Shown here piece by piece: positions 1 to 7,816 of a DNA stretch of 38,756 nt. A program made the position numbers and the translations under genes. Each line of letters starts with the position of its first letter. Position 1 is the first letter of the stretch. The DNA lies in assembly GCA_030054195.1 (NCBI GenBank), contig JASGCJ010000013.1, forward strand, positions 1 to 38,756, in the 5' to 3' direction. Source of the stretch: Minisyncoccota bacterium. GTDB taxonomy: Bacteria > Verrucomicrobiota > Verrucomicrobiia > Methylacidiphilales > Verrucolacustridaceae. The notes below the pieces were generated by a model. The model was not told where the DNA came from and ran no database searches. It was given only the letters and a program-made list of their open reading frames with translations.

Positions 1-265
1 CGTGACCTTGGGCGTCATAGGCTGCGGAGGGGCTGCGGGTGAAGTCGCGGGCTTCGAGGATGGCAGGTTGAAGGTCTGGATGTTCTAGGGCGATTCCGGT
101 ATCTAGGACGCCGACCTTGATTCCTTCGCCTTGGGTTTCTTTCCAGAGGGGTGGGATCCCGAGGAGTTTGAGGCCCCAGTCGATTGTTTCGGCTGTGGCC
201 AGCATGACCTTGTCGACCTTGAAGGGAGGGAGCCGATAGACGGGGGAGGGCATAGGCGATTTCAT
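1..265 (-). CDS. Subtilisin-like (S8) serine protease, 5' part only
   Basis: Peptidase S8 family, cut by the window edge. The reverse-strand frame starts at ATG 265 and stays open to base 1 (88 codons). A V-G-V-L-D-T-G motif puts the catalytic Asp at residue 55, and an E-H-P-D-L stretch follows as in subtilisins. The last complete codon is a His preceded by Gly and followed by a base fitting Gly, which matches the start of the catalytic His motif G-H-G-T. The catalytic Ser region lies outside the window. There is no clear signal peptide at this start; the first 40 residues resemble a short propeptide or linker. It follows the pseudouridine synthase gene by 19 bp on the same strand, so the two may be co-transcribed. 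Family is confident from the Asp and His contexts; substrate and location are unknown. Confidence 0.75.
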   Translation of the reverse strand, partial: MKSPMPSPVYRLPPFKVDKVMLATAETIDWGLKLLGIPPLWKETQGEGIKVGVLDTGIALEHPDLQPAILEARDFTRSPSAAYDAQGH

Positions 266-273
266 ATGCGGTC

Positions 274-286
274 GGGGTCAGAGCTC
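274..286 (-). repeat. Isolated copy of the GACCTCTGACCCC-type repeat
   Basis: On the minus strand this reads GAGCTCTGACCCC, one base different from the 13-bp repeat found three times at 17595-17729. It overlaps the TGA stop codon of the RluA-family gene. The recurrence in two distant places suggests a dispersed intergenic repeat. Confidence 0.45.
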
Positions 287-1013
287 AAACTTTAACTTCA
301 TTGCAGGCACCCCAAATTTCGGCCAGATCCGCTGGCAGCCCAATTTCTTGAGAAAACGCCTCCGTGCCAAAAACAAAGGACAATTTCGAAGAATGCAGGC
401 TATGGCGAGCCATTTTAGGCTCATTTATAGTTTCTATATCGATATAGTTTATGAAAACATCATCCTTTTGCCCATAAATCTTGTCATTTAGGACTGGAAA
501 CCCGATAAATTCGAAGTGGGCACGGATTTGGTGGAGTCGACCTGTCTTAGGTGAGGCCTCAACAAGGCTTATCTCACCGAATTTCGGGTGGGTACGTGTT
601 TCGAGGGTTTTGTACTCGGTCTGGGCGGGGTAGGTGCCTGGTACGACGGCTTGCCGCATATAGATTCGGCTGGGTTGATGTTTGCCGAGTCGGTCGAGGG
701 GCTGATCGATCAGACCGGAACTTGGCGGGCAACCGTGGACTAGGGCTAGGTAGTTTTTTTGAATTTCTCGGCGTTGCTGCATTTTTCCAAAGAGGGAGGC
801 GTTCTCTTTCCCCCTTGCCACCAAGAGAAGGCCGCTGGTTTCTCGGTCGAGCCGGCTCACGAGCGAAAGGAATTCATCTGGGTACTGGTCGCGCAGCCAG
901 TCGATGAGGGTGAACGTTCCATCGGGTCGGGTGGGGTGAACGAGCCAGCCAGCAGGTTTATCGACGATGAGGAAAGAGGAGTGTTCTAGGACAACGGAGG
1001 GTTGGGGATTCAT
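285..1013 (-). CDS. RluA-family pseudouridine synthase
   Basis: Converts uridine to pseudouridine in rRNA or tRNA. In the 242-residue product from ATG 1013, the catalytic motif R-L-D-R-E-T-S-G lies near residue 55 with the nucleophilic Asp inside it. The downstream family motif G-R-L-H-Q-I-R-A-H and the late A-R-H-S-L-H-S segment are also present. There is no S4 RNA-binding domain in front, so this is the short RluA/RluC-catalytic-domain form; the target position cannot be read from sequence. A TTG at 1034 would add seven residues, but ATG is preferred; neither has a convincing Shine-Dalgarno. The subtilisin-like gene follows closely. Confidence 0.88.
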   Translation of the reverse strand: MNPQPSVVLEHSSFLIVDKPAGWLVHPTRPDGTFTLIDWLRDQYPDEFLSLVSRLDRETSGLLLVARGKENASLFGKMQQRREIQKNYLALVHGCPPSSGLIDQPLDRLGKHQPSRIYMRQAVVPGTYPAQTEYKTLETRTHPKFGEISLVEASPKTGRLHQIRAHFEFIGFPVLNDKIYGQKDDVFINYIDIETINEPKMARHSLHSSKLSFVFGTEAFSQEIGLPADLAEIWGACNEVKV

Positions 1014-1090
1014 GAGGGTTAGGGATGGTCTCAAAGATATACAGCGTTTAAGAAAGATCTGCGATCCAGCTTGATGGGGTGACGTCTGAT

Positions 1091-1114
1091 GGCGGGCAGT
1101 ATGCCCGCCCTACA
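1091..1114 (+). repeat. REP-like palindrome with CCCTACAT tail
   Basis: GGCGGGC and GCCCGCC arms around a short loop, followed by CTACAT. The same arm-plus-CCTACAT design recurs at 15634-15735, so this is probably one copy of a dispersed REP-like element. Confidence 0.5.
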
Positions 1115-1180
1115 TGGGGATTTAAAAAGAGCCGGGTGGTTAGGTGATATGAAGGGCACCCATTGGTGGGCGCCGCGGGT

Positions 1181-1209
1181 TTGGATTCAAAGCATCTTTG
1201 GGATACAAA
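1181..1209 (+). promoter_or_regulatory. Candidate promoter for the NIF3-family gene
   Basis: TTGGAT at 1181-1186, a 17-bp spacer, and TACAAA at 1204-1209. The ATG at 1216 is only 6 nt after the -10 box, so transcription would start about at the start codon. The -35 match is weak beyond TTG. Confidence 0.35.
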
Positions 1210-1215
1210 TCAATT

Positions 1216-1938
1216 ATGAGCCCGCGAGAGTTAGCCAAGGAGTGCGACAGAATTTTGGAGTCGAAAAAGTTCCGAGACTATCCTGGGGCAAAGAATGGAT
1301 TGCAGGTGAGCCACAACAAGCCGGTGAAGAAGCTGGGATGGGCGGTGGATGCGGATCTGGAATCAATTCGCAAGGCGGGAAAAGAGAGGGTGGATTTTCT
1401 GATCGTTCATCACGGAATCTTTTGGGGGAACTCCGCGTTGGATCGGAAGATTCGGGCGAAGCGGATTCGGGAGGCGAAGAGATTGGGAGTAGCAATTTAC
1501 TCGTCTCATCTGCCCTTGGATGCGCATCCGAAGTTGGGGAACTCGATTGGGCTATTGCGGGCTATAGGTTTGGGGGATGCGAAGCGCAAACCGTTCGGCG
1601 TGGCCATGGGAAGAGCCATCGGGTGGAAGGTGGAAGGGGGCAGGTGGAAATTGAGGGATTTGGTGAATCGGATGACTCGAGTGACAGGCAGAAAGGCGTT
1701 GGTGTTGGGTGCTAGGTCGAAGGCCTGCCGGCGAATTGGGATTGTGACGGGGGGATTTGGGGATTTGGATCAGGTCGTCAAGGCGGGGTTGGATACATTG
1801 GTGACAGGTGAGGCGGACTATCCGACGGAGGTGAAGGCTAAAGAGCTAGGCATCAACCTGATTTTAGGCGGGCATCGAGAGACCGAGGTGTTTGGGGTAG
1901 CTGATTTAGTGCGAAAACTCAGTAAAAGCGTGAATTGA
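1216..1938 (+). CDS. NIF3/YbgI-family dinuclear metal protein
   Basis: Member of the NIF3 (DUF34) family, toroidal proteins that bind two metal ions; the precise cellular role is not settled. The 240-residue product is close in length to E. coli YbgI. Visible motifs are K-N-G-L-Q-V near residue 28, H-H-G-I-F-W at 65-70, S-S-H-L-P-L-D-A-H at 97-104, and a C-terminal G-G-H-R-E-T-E at 218-224, which together supply the expected His, Asp and Glu metal ligands. A TTG at 1198 would add six residues. ATG 1216 is preferred because it sits 6 nt after a promoter-like -10 box. The gene ends 20 bp inside the convergent secreted hypothetical gene. Confidence 0.88.
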   Translation: MSPRELAKECDRILESKKFRDYPGAKNGLQVSHNKPVKKLGWAVDADLESIRKAGKERVDFLIVHHGIFWGNSALDRKIRAKRIREAKRLGVAIYSSHLPLDAHPKLGNSIGLLRAIGLGDAKRKPFGVAMGRAIGWKVEGGRWKLRDLVNRMTRVTGRKALVLGARSKACRRIGIVTGGFGDLDQVVKAGLDTLVTGEADYPTEVKAKELGINLILGGHRETEVFGVADLVRKLSKSVN

Positions 1939-2572
1939 TAACGTAAACTTTTCCTGTAGCACTTTTGAAAAAGGCGAGAGCAATTATGCAGGGGTCCTGT
2001 GGATCCGATGAGGTCAAAATCTCCCCGTTCTCCTTGATCATAGCCATCCCCGTTGACAACTGAATAGGCTCGGCAAATTTGAGGGTTAGTTTTTGTCCGT
2101 TTACGTCCAAATTAAGAGGGTCACGAATAAATGAAACCCCATAAATAAAGGATTTATTTCCAGGTTTTGGAGATTTGATGCTCACGCAGTTCGCCGTGGT
2201 AATACGTGGGTATTTTTCTATTTTTTTTGGGTCGGGATTTGGAACTGAGTCAACGCCCAGGAGGTAGCATTCTCCCGAACTGGTTTGGGTTTTGAAATTG
2301 AGGACCTCTCGTTGGGGATTTTTTAGGGCAAGTGTCAGTGCTCCTGAGGGCCAGTTCCATTCGCCAAACCCATACCCTTGGGAGGATGCGCCTTCCCAAA
2401 GGGCAGTTGCATTCAACCAAGCAATGGTTTGCGCTTCCTCTGGTTGCGCGAGAGCAATCGCAAAGTGGATGGGTTCTTTTTTTGATTCTGGTAAGGTTTG
2501 TCCGATCCCAAAATGGGAAAAAATTAGGAGCAGGCCAAAGCATATTTGAATACATATCGTGGATGGTTTCAT
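1919..2572 (-). CDS. Secreted hypothetical protein next to the pseudopilin cassette
   Basis: I do not recognise a family. From ATG 2572 the product is 217 residues and begins with a good Sec signal peptide: a Lys, then a long hydrophobic stretch (I-C-F-G-L-L-L-I-F) ending near G-I-G-Q at about residue 25. The mature part is polar with no transmembrane segment and contains a few cysteines. Longer starts exist at 2599 and beyond, but they would bury the signal peptide. It lies downstream of Verru_Chthon protein A on the same strand with a 278-bp gap, so it may be an accessory of the pseudopilin system, though this is only positional. It overlaps the end of the NIF3-family gene by 20 bp. Confidence 0.6.
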   Translation of the reverse strand: MKPSTICIQICFGLLLIFSHFGIGQTLPESKKEPIHFAIALAQPEEAQTIAWLNATALWEGASSQGYGFGEWNWPSGALTLALKNPQREVLNFKTQTSSGECYLLGVDSVPNPDPKKIEKYPRITTANCVSIKSPKPGNKSFIYGVSFIRDPLNLDVNGQKLTLKFAEPIQLSTGMAMIKENGEILTSSDPQDPCIIALAFFKSATGKVYVINSRFY

Positions 2573-2603
2573 GAAAATGATCTTCGTTGTATGATGCATT
2601 AAT

Positions 2604-2810
2604 TCAATCTTGATAAAAAAGCTGATCATGTTTTCGAGCCTTGTGCCTGTAAGCATAGTAAGTGGACTCCAAGCTCGTTAGCGGAGCAGCCTTATTGTGG
2701 TGAAACAAATCCACCGAATAGGCCCTTTGGCAGTGGGTTTCATGAAAAAAGAATTCGATGTGGGAATTGGTTAAAAAGCTTTCCGCTCGGGTATAATTAT
2801 TTATTTTCAT
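2604..2810 (-). CDS. Possible small ORF (68 residues), doubtful
   Basis: This ORF fills most of the 278-bp gap between Verru_Chthon A and the secreted hypothetical protein, starting at ATG 2810 and ending 31 bp before the next start. The product is polar, rich in His, Tyr and Phe, with no signal peptide or membrane segment. No Shine-Dalgarno is visible and the composition is not clearly coding. It could equally be an untranslated spacer or a decayed gene fragment. Confidence 0.22.
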   Translation of the reverse strand: MKINNYTRAESFLTNSHIEFFFHETHCQRAYSVDLFHHNKAAPLTSLESTYYAYRHKARKHDQLFYQD

Positions 2811-2850
2811 AAATTTAGAAAAAAGTGTGACTGTCTGGGTACGGGCCAGC

Positions 2851-5800
2851 TTAGTATTCGGATTTATAAATGTCGATTGTTCCGCCGCCACCAGGCTGCC
2901 ACGTGTAAATTGGATTTCCAGTGTAGGTGGAGTCCGTATTAGCTCCAGTTACAGCAGAACCATTTCGCATATAGATTTGGAAGTACTTTTTGACGAGAGG
3001 GCCGATCGCATTGGTTTGACCGGAAGAGTTGGTTGCCACCTGTTGGGCGACGACATAGATGCGGTAGTTGTGACTTTGGCAGGATGAGAGTGCATAGATC
3101 TTCGAAAACCACTCTTCGGCGGCTTGGTCATTCCAAGCGGTGACATTGATCCTTGCACTTGCTCCGAAAGTATTTCCCGGGGCGCTTGAAAGGGCGATCG
3201 TATTTGTATTCCCAAAAACTGCATTAACTGGCCAGTTGTTGGTGTTGGGCCAGCCTGGATCAGTACCAATGAAGCAGAGGTGGCTAGGGGTGAGAAAGGG
3301 GTATTTGGAGCGAAAGCGCATGACTCCTTGCGCAAAAGCCTCGGTCATGCTGGCGGGAACAGGAAAATTGGTTCCGCTACCACCAACGCCGGTCAGAGAA
3401 GCATCCTGGGTAAGGCGTATTCCTCCGGCCAATGCGCGAAGGACAGGGGCGGGGGCGGTATTGAGATTAATTTTTCCTCCGCCCAAAGTGTATGGTCCTC
3501 CATTAACACTAGTGCCGTTGGTCGTAGCAAAAAGATCGAGGAGAGCGGCAGCAGACATTCTCATATTAGGAATGGACGGTGAGCTATTGCCGTACATGTT
3601 CGTGAAGGCAAAGCGAGTAAACTCGGGGCGACCGATGCGCAATGTAGTGCGCCCCCCCGCCGTGTTGGTGGCGATTGCGGCAGACGAAAGGTTTGTCCAA
3701 AGACCTGGCATATTGCCTCCCGCGGCAGAGGGGAGCTGTGTGGAATCCTCCCATTGCATAGGGTCGTAGATATTCCCCAGCTCACAAATATTGCTTAAGG
3801 CACCATTTCTGACCATGGCCAAACCTAGGTTCGTCGACCAAGTGCCTATTTTTCCGGTGTAATAAGTTTCAGGGCTTGTTCCGTAACTGGTTGGATTAGC
3901 TCCCAGATCGGTGGTTTTATAGCTACCTCCGTCTGGCCACAGATCCTTGACGTTGACGTAGCCATTGGCAAAACCACTGTTTCCGAATTCCCAGTTTAAA
4001 CCGCCAGGGCTTGAGTAGTTCACATATAGTTGCCCCTTGGTTGGCCAAGTACCCAGAAACATCTGTGCTCGGGGATCGCCCCCGATGGATTTTAGATTGG
4101 GAGGAGCAACCCGGTAGGTGCTTTGAACGGCATAGCTCAGTGCAGTGGAAAAATTGACCCCATTGACAACACCGTAAGGCGCGGTCGCCAGAATGTCCTT
4201 ATTATATATTAGCGAACCCATTTTCGTTCTACTGATTTCCTGCCCCCCTGTGGTGTAAATTACAGACGAATTTTGATTCCAGTCTTGGAATTGCACATTG
4301 GTGATCAAAATCGACCCTGGAATATTTGTTCGGAGAGTTATCATGGGTGTTTCTAGCATCCCAAACTCACCCGGACGAAGCGTGGCGGGCGATCCAGCCA
4401 CCGGCGTCATGGTTAAATTTGAAATTGCGCCAAACGCAGGAGAATTGAGATTAAAAGTAAGTGGAGGGATCCGGACCTGGAAACTTCGATTATTGGAAAT
4501 CACCAAATTGCTCAAGGGCACATTGGTGTTATTTATGTTCCAGACCTCCAAAAAGTGTTTGTACTTAAAGCTGTACTGAAATCCCCCTGGGGCAGCCTGG
4601 GTATCGGCGGTTTCGAAGTGAATCCTAGTAAATATTTCATTTGGCCAAGCGATTAATTCACAGCCGCGCCAAGCAGGAGGATTTGCTGTATCTACGGTTG
4701 GGTTCGAATCGGGATCCAAATAGTCGACGATATTGGCGGCGATGTTGGAAACATAGGCTCCTCCGTCCATGCCCCCTGCACGATTAGTGAAACCGGGGAG
4801 ATTATTCGTGATTATGGCAGCGATGTCGGCCACCGCACTCGCGGGTGTCCCCGAGACAAGATTATTCAGGTTTAACTTGGTGTAGCCTTGGTTGGTGTAG
4901 CCCCTGGAATCAGTGGCGGACCCGCTGATGGGGATTCCGACTGGGATCCAAGCAACTGCGCCGTTGGGCGTGGTACCAGCGGCGTTTGTGTTCATCCACG
5001 ACCGAAGGCCGCTGGCAAAGTAGCGGGCGTTGGTTACATCGGACCAACCGTTGCTGGCGGATGAGAGAAGTCCATAGGAGATGTAGGATTTGCGGTTGTT
5101 GGTGAATGTAGCAACGCTGGACAAGAGGGCGCCGTTGGTGCCCGTCGCGCTGGAAAGCGAGATTTCCTCTGAATTGGTTCCGGAGGGGCGGGTCGTGAGG
5201 CCGCCCATGCGCTCGGCATCGATGAGGCCTTCCAAGTCTTCAGTAAACCAGGCAATGCGGACGGCGGGAGAAGTGTTGGTAAGGGCACTGCCCAGTTTTC
5301 GTTTTTCTTGATTGATATAAACCCAGCCTACGGGGGGGGAGGTGCGCCCTCCCAGCAGGGGGATTTGCACGCATTTAGGGTGATTTAGACCAGGTGTGGC
5401 CACAAACCCGTTGGTACCGTTCGTGGATGATAGATAAGCCTGCATATCATTAGAGAATGACCCTTGATGGAAGTTGGTGAAGCGCATGGCGGTTTGAATG
5501 AAGTTGGTCACGAAATTTGTGACTCCGGCTGGGCTAAAAAGGGGATAATAGTACCAAGTCGCATTTTGCTGGCCGCCTGCGCCGCTCGTTTTGATCTGGC
5601 CGATAAAGGGGTAGCCCAGTTCATTCGTCCAGTCGTTGGCGCCACTCCCCCGCCAGTAGGTGACGATGTGGGTGTTGCCCAGATCGGTTTGTGAGTTTTC
5701 CAAGATTACTTGGGAAGCGGCGACTTTGCCAGATTCCAGCGCCATATCCAGCCGAGTGGAATTGCCGATGGAAGTCGTGGCTTGCCGCTCGAGCCGGGCC

Positions 5801-5913
5801 GAGGCGAGAAAGGCAGTGGCGGTTAGCGCGGCGAGGGAAACGAGGGCGAGGACACTGATCAAGGCAAAACTGGGGGAAAATCGAGAAGAGGTTATTCGAG
5901 GTAGGGTTTGCAT
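2851..5913 (-). CDS. Verru_Chthon cassette protein A (GspK-like large pseudopilin)
   Basis: Large pseudopilin-like protein, 1020 residues from ATG 5913, last gene of the D-B-C-A cassette. The N-terminus has a basic start and a hydrophobic helix (F-A-L-I-S-V-L-A-L-V-S-L-A-A-L) at about residues 15-35, as in prepilins but without the classic F-T-L-x-E-L. Near residue 815 is K-I-N-L-N-T-A-P-A-P-V-L-R-A-L, the motif seen in GspK-type minor pseudopilins. The C-terminal region with E-E-W-F-S-K-I-Y and a polar Y-R-I-Y-V-V-A segment fits the cassette A family. The middle is rich in Asn, Thr, Gly and Ser, as expected for an exported beta-rich domain. ATG 5913 is 8 nt after the stop of cassette C; a TTG at 5937 would overlap that gene. 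Inferred role: tip subunit of a secretion or pilus-like fibre. Confidence 0.85.
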   Translation of the reverse strand: MQTLPRITSSRFSPSFALISVLALVSLAALTATAFLASARLERQATTSIGNSTRLDMALESGKVAASQVILENSQTDLGNTHIVTYWRGSGANDWTNELGYPFIGQIKTSGAGGQQNATWYYYPLFSPAGVTNFVTNFIQTAMRFTNFHQGSFSNDMQAYLSSTNGTNGFVATPGLNHPKCVQIPLLGGRTSPPVGWVYINQEKRKLGSALTNTSPAVRIAWFTEDLEGLIDAERMGGLTTRPSGTNSEEISLSSATGTNGALLSSVATFTNNRKSYISYGLLSSASNGWSDVTNARYFASGLRSWMNTNAAGTTPNGAVAWIPVGIPISGSATDSRGYTNQGYTKLNLNNLVSGTPASAVADIAAIITNNLPGFTNRAGGMDGGAYVSNIAANIVDYLDPDSNPTVDTANPPAWRGCELIAWPNEIFTRIHFETADTQAAPGGFQYSFKYKHFLEVWNINNTNVPLSNLVISNNRSFQVRIPPLTFNLNSPAFGAISNLTMTPVAGSPATLRPGEFGMLETPMITLRTNIPGSILITNVQFQDWNQNSSVIYTTGGQEISRTKMGSLIYNKDILATAPYGVVNGVNFSTALSYAVQSTYRVAPPNLKSIGGDPRAQMFLGTWPTKGQLYVNYSSPGGLNWEFGNSGFANGYVNVKDLWPDGGSYKTTDLGANPTSYGTSPETYYTGKIGTWSTNLGLAMVRNGALSNICELGNIYDPMQWEDSTQLPSAAGGNMPGLWTNLSSAAIATNTAGGRTTLRIGRPEFTRFAFTNMYGNSSPSIPNMRMSAAALLDLFATTNGTSVNGGPYTLGGGKINLNTAPAPVLRALAGGIRLTQDASLTGVGGSGTNFPVPASMTEAFAQGVMRFRSKYPFLTPSHLCFIGTDPGWPNTNNWPVNAVFGNTNTIALSSAPGNTFGASARINVTAWNDQAAEEWFSKIYALSSCQSHNYRIYVVAQQVATNSSGQTNAIGPLVKKYFQIYMRNGSAVTGANTDSTYTGNPIYTWQPGGGGTIDIYKSEY

Positions 5914-5921
5914 GGGCGGAT

Positions 5922-7061
5922 TCAATTTTTTGGGCAATCGATCTTAAACTCGAACGAGCGGGCGTATTTTTGAATATTGTCCGTGGTCATCCAGGCGGAG
6001 TTGGTGATTTTTTGAGCCGAGTCTTCGGGGTAAAAGGAAAGCTCGATGCCGATTTTATTGCCGGTATAGAAAGGACCGCCCGCTCCGTTGTTACTAAAGA
6101 CGAGCCCAGACGCGTTTGCAGCGGATCCGTAAATCTTGATTTGAAGGTTGCAGGCGTTGCGGGCGAGGATTTCACTGTTGCCAGATATGTTGGTGAATAG
6201 TGCTGCGGCCGTTCCATTCGGTAAGGAAAGCCAAGTCGCGATCCCGCTTACGGCATTCGAGGGCGGAACGTAGTAACGAAAGAGATTGTAGCTGGTGGTG
6301 ACGAATCCGTTGGCATTGGTGTTAGTCGCGGGGGCAATATAGTAACCCACCAAGGCGATGTCGGCCGGATCGGTGCCCTTGGGGGCTTGCGGGATTAGGC
6401 CAAAAAACTGGGCACAGTTTGGGGCTCCCCCTGGAGCCAGACCCCCCGATCCGTTAAAGTAGTAAAAGGGGACCGCGGCGTTGGTTAGGTTGGTGGGAAA
6501 GGTATCGACTCGACTAAAAGTTTTCCCGCGTTGCGCAAAAGTGGAGAGGTCGCGGGCCATCAGGAGACAGGCGGCGCGGGCTTCGCGGGTGGCGTCGGTT
6601 CGCCGATTGGCATTCGACCAGGCTTTGGACATTTGATCCTGCATGCCGACCATCATGAGAAGAATGACAGAAAGAACAGTAGTGGCGGCCATGAGTTCGA
6701 TGAGGGTGAAGGCCGCCATGGTGCGGATAGGGATGAAGGGGTTAAGAGAGGAAGGGGTTAAGGGGGTGGCGCGGCGATTTTGGATGTCAAATTTTTCCCC
6801 GCGGTTGCGGGACGCGCCACCGCGGCTGCGGGACACGAACGTGCTTACGTGCGGATGTTGGATTGTGAAGAGGCACGTATGTGCAAATGTGCGAAAGTAA
6901 GAATGTAGTTTAGGAGAAAACGTGGCGGACTTAGTATGAAGTTCCGGCGATGAAGCACGTAAAGATCGCGAAGGCGGCGCAGTGCCCGAAGCCATCGATT
7001 GGCGGGTTGGGCTTTTCACAGGAGGGAGGTGCTTCCGGCAAACAGAAAGGGAGGGGTTCAT
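5922..7061 (-). CDS. Verru_Chthon cassette protein C (GspJ-like prepilin) with very long leader
   Basis: Prepilin-like protein, 379 residues from ATG 7061. The start overlaps the stop of cassette B as ATGA, which supports it. The cleavage motif A-A|F-T-L-I-E-L is at residues 116-123, followed by a hydrophobic helix. The C-terminal domain of about 240 residues includes R-E-A-R-A-A-C-L-L-M-A-R-D-L-S, typical of the J/PilW type. The leader before the cleavage site is 117 residues, far longer than the usual 5-25, and contains the repeated segments shared with the D, B and gspG-like leaders. An internal ATG at 6719 would leave a 3-residue leader (M-A-A-F) and cannot be excluded, unlike in B and D where no internal start exists. 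Likely translationally coupled to B. Confidence 0.85.
   Translation of the reverse strand: MNPSLSVCRKHLPPVKSPTRQSMASGTAPPSRSLRASSPELHTKSATFSPKLHSYFRTFAHTCLFTIQHPHVSTFVSRSRGGASRNRGEKFDIQNRRATPLTPSSLNPFIPIRTMAAFTLIELMAATTVLSVILLMMVGMQDQMSKAWSNANRRTDATREARAACLLMARDLSTFAQRGKTFSRVDTFPTNLTNAAVPFYYFNGSGGLAPGGAPNCAQFFGLIPQAPKGTDPADIALVGYYIAPATNTNANGFVTTSYNLFRYYVPPSNAVSGIATWLSLPNGTAAALFTNISGNSEILARNACNLQIKIYGSAANASGLVFSNNGAGGPFYTGNKIGIELSFYPEDSAQKITNSAWMTTDNIQKYARSFEFKIDCPKN
6731..6932 (+). repeat. Leader repeat module, copy in cassette C
   Basis: Plus-strand order: a G-rich tract with GGGGTTAAG units (6731-6768), a CGATTTTGGATGT segment (6775-6787), an inverted CGCGG-TTGCGGGACGCGCC element (about 6799-6817), and the segment GTGCGAAAGTAAGAATGTAG through AACGTGGCGGACTT (6889-6932). 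Each part recurs at one or more of the other prepilin leaders (7641-7790, 8431-8556, 9206-9284). It lies entirely inside the translated leader of cassette C. Confidence 0.65.
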
Positions 7062-7816
7062 TTGTAAGGAATTACCCCGCTAAATAGGTGCTGGGTTCGA
7101 TTCGTGGCTGGGGCGCTGGCGGGGCTTTCCACCGACACATCCACTTTTTGCGGGTAGCCGCCCGTTCGGCTGGGTGCCGTGCCTGATCCAGCGAAGTGAA
7201 ATGTTTTGTCCATGGTCACCTTCACTAAGAGAACAGAGCCGTTGGTCCCTTTCGTGTACCAGTCGGGCAGGGTCAATGAGGAGTTTGTTGGTCGTAGCAT
7301 AATGGGACTATTGGAGGAGTCGGCGCGCACGTCTTGGGCGTAGGCGAGGTAAATATTTCGGGTCGAGCTGCTGCCACTCATCGAAATCGTCTCGTAGTTG
7401 GCGGCGACAAGATCATTAGATCCAGTTTTTTGAATCAGTTTTCCCCCGCTTGTACTTGTCTGGTCGCTCAGGTCGGCCATGATCGCCTGCGCGATCAGGG
7501 CGGCTTGGGTGGCCTCGTAGGACTCTTTGCTCATGTTGAGGCCGAGGGGGAAGAGGGCGATGATGGAGGTGAAGGCGACGGCGGCGACGCCCATGGCGAT
7601 GACGACTTCGGTGAGGCTGAACGCCGCCGGAAGGCGGCGAGGGATTAGGGGGTTAAGGGGGGAAGGGGTTAAGGGGATGGTGCGAAGATTTTGGATGTTT
7701 AATTTTTTATTTTGGATGGTGGGGAGGCGGGAAGATCCGATTGTGCGAACGTATGAATGTAATTTAAAAACAAATTTCGCAAACGTACCAGATGTGGAGT
7801 CAGAAAAGGATTTCAT
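7058..7816 (-). CDS. Verru_Chthon cassette protein B (GspI/PilV-like prepilin) with long leader
   Basis: Prepilin-like protein of 252 residues. ATG 7816 overlaps the TGA of cassette D (ATGA), and its own stop overlaps the start of cassette C the same way. The cleavage motif is A-A|F-S-L-T-E-V at residues 64-70, with Glu at mature position 5, followed by a hydrophobic helix V-V-I-A-M-G-V-A-A-V-A-F. The helix continues into S-I-I-A-L-F-P-L-G-L, characteristic of the I/PilV type. No ATG, GTG or TTG lies in frame between 7816 and the motif, so the 65-residue leader must be translated if the gene is functional. Leader residues 44-65 match those of D and C (PLTPS-LNP-pattern). Inferred minor pseudopilin. 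Confidence 0.85.
   Translation of the reverse strand: MKSFSDSTSGTFAKFVFKLHSYVRTIGSSRLPTIQNKKLNIQNLRTIPLTPSPLNPLIPRRLPAAFSLTEVVIAMGVAAVAFTSIIALFPLGLNMSKESYEATQAALIAQAIMADLSDQTSTSGGKLIQKTGSNDLVAANYETISMSGSSSTRNIYLAYAQDVRADSSNSPIMLRPTNSSLTLPDWYTKGTNGSVLLVKVTMDKTFHFAGSGTAPSRTGGYPQKVDVSVESPASAPATNRTQHLFSGVIPYK
7622..7639 (-). repeat. GC-rich hairpin over the prepilin cleavage-site codons of cassette B
   Basis: Perfect 7-bp arms CGCCGCC and GGCGGCG with a GGAA loop. The coding strand reads into R-R-L-P-A-A, the residues just before the cleaved Phe. A near-identical hairpin sits at the same place in cassette D. Confidence 0.55.
7641..7790 (+). repeat. Leader repeat module, copy in cassette B
   Basis: G-rich tract with TTAGGGGG and TTAAGGGG units (7641-7680), GATTTTGGATGTTT segment (about 7688-7701), and GTGCGAACGTATGAATGTAA (7743-7762). 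The final AACGTGGCGGACTT part is degraded in this copy. The tract has at least five G-runs of 3-6, so it could form a G-quadruplex on the plus strand. Confidence 0.6.

Noticed and set aside
2604-2891. Transposase fragment in the gap after cassette A
   Set aside because: The peptide loosely recalled integrase-type sequences, but no catalytic motif or inverted repeat could be shown.
3140-3769. 209-codon ORF antisense to cassette A
   Set aside because: No domain or start signal; cassette A is supported on the other strand across the whole interval.
6719-7061. Internal ATG 6719 as the true start of cassette C
   Set aside because: Would give only M-A-A before the cleaved Phe; the ATGA overlap with cassette B and the obligatory long leaders of its neighbours favour 7061, although 6719 cannot be fully excluded.
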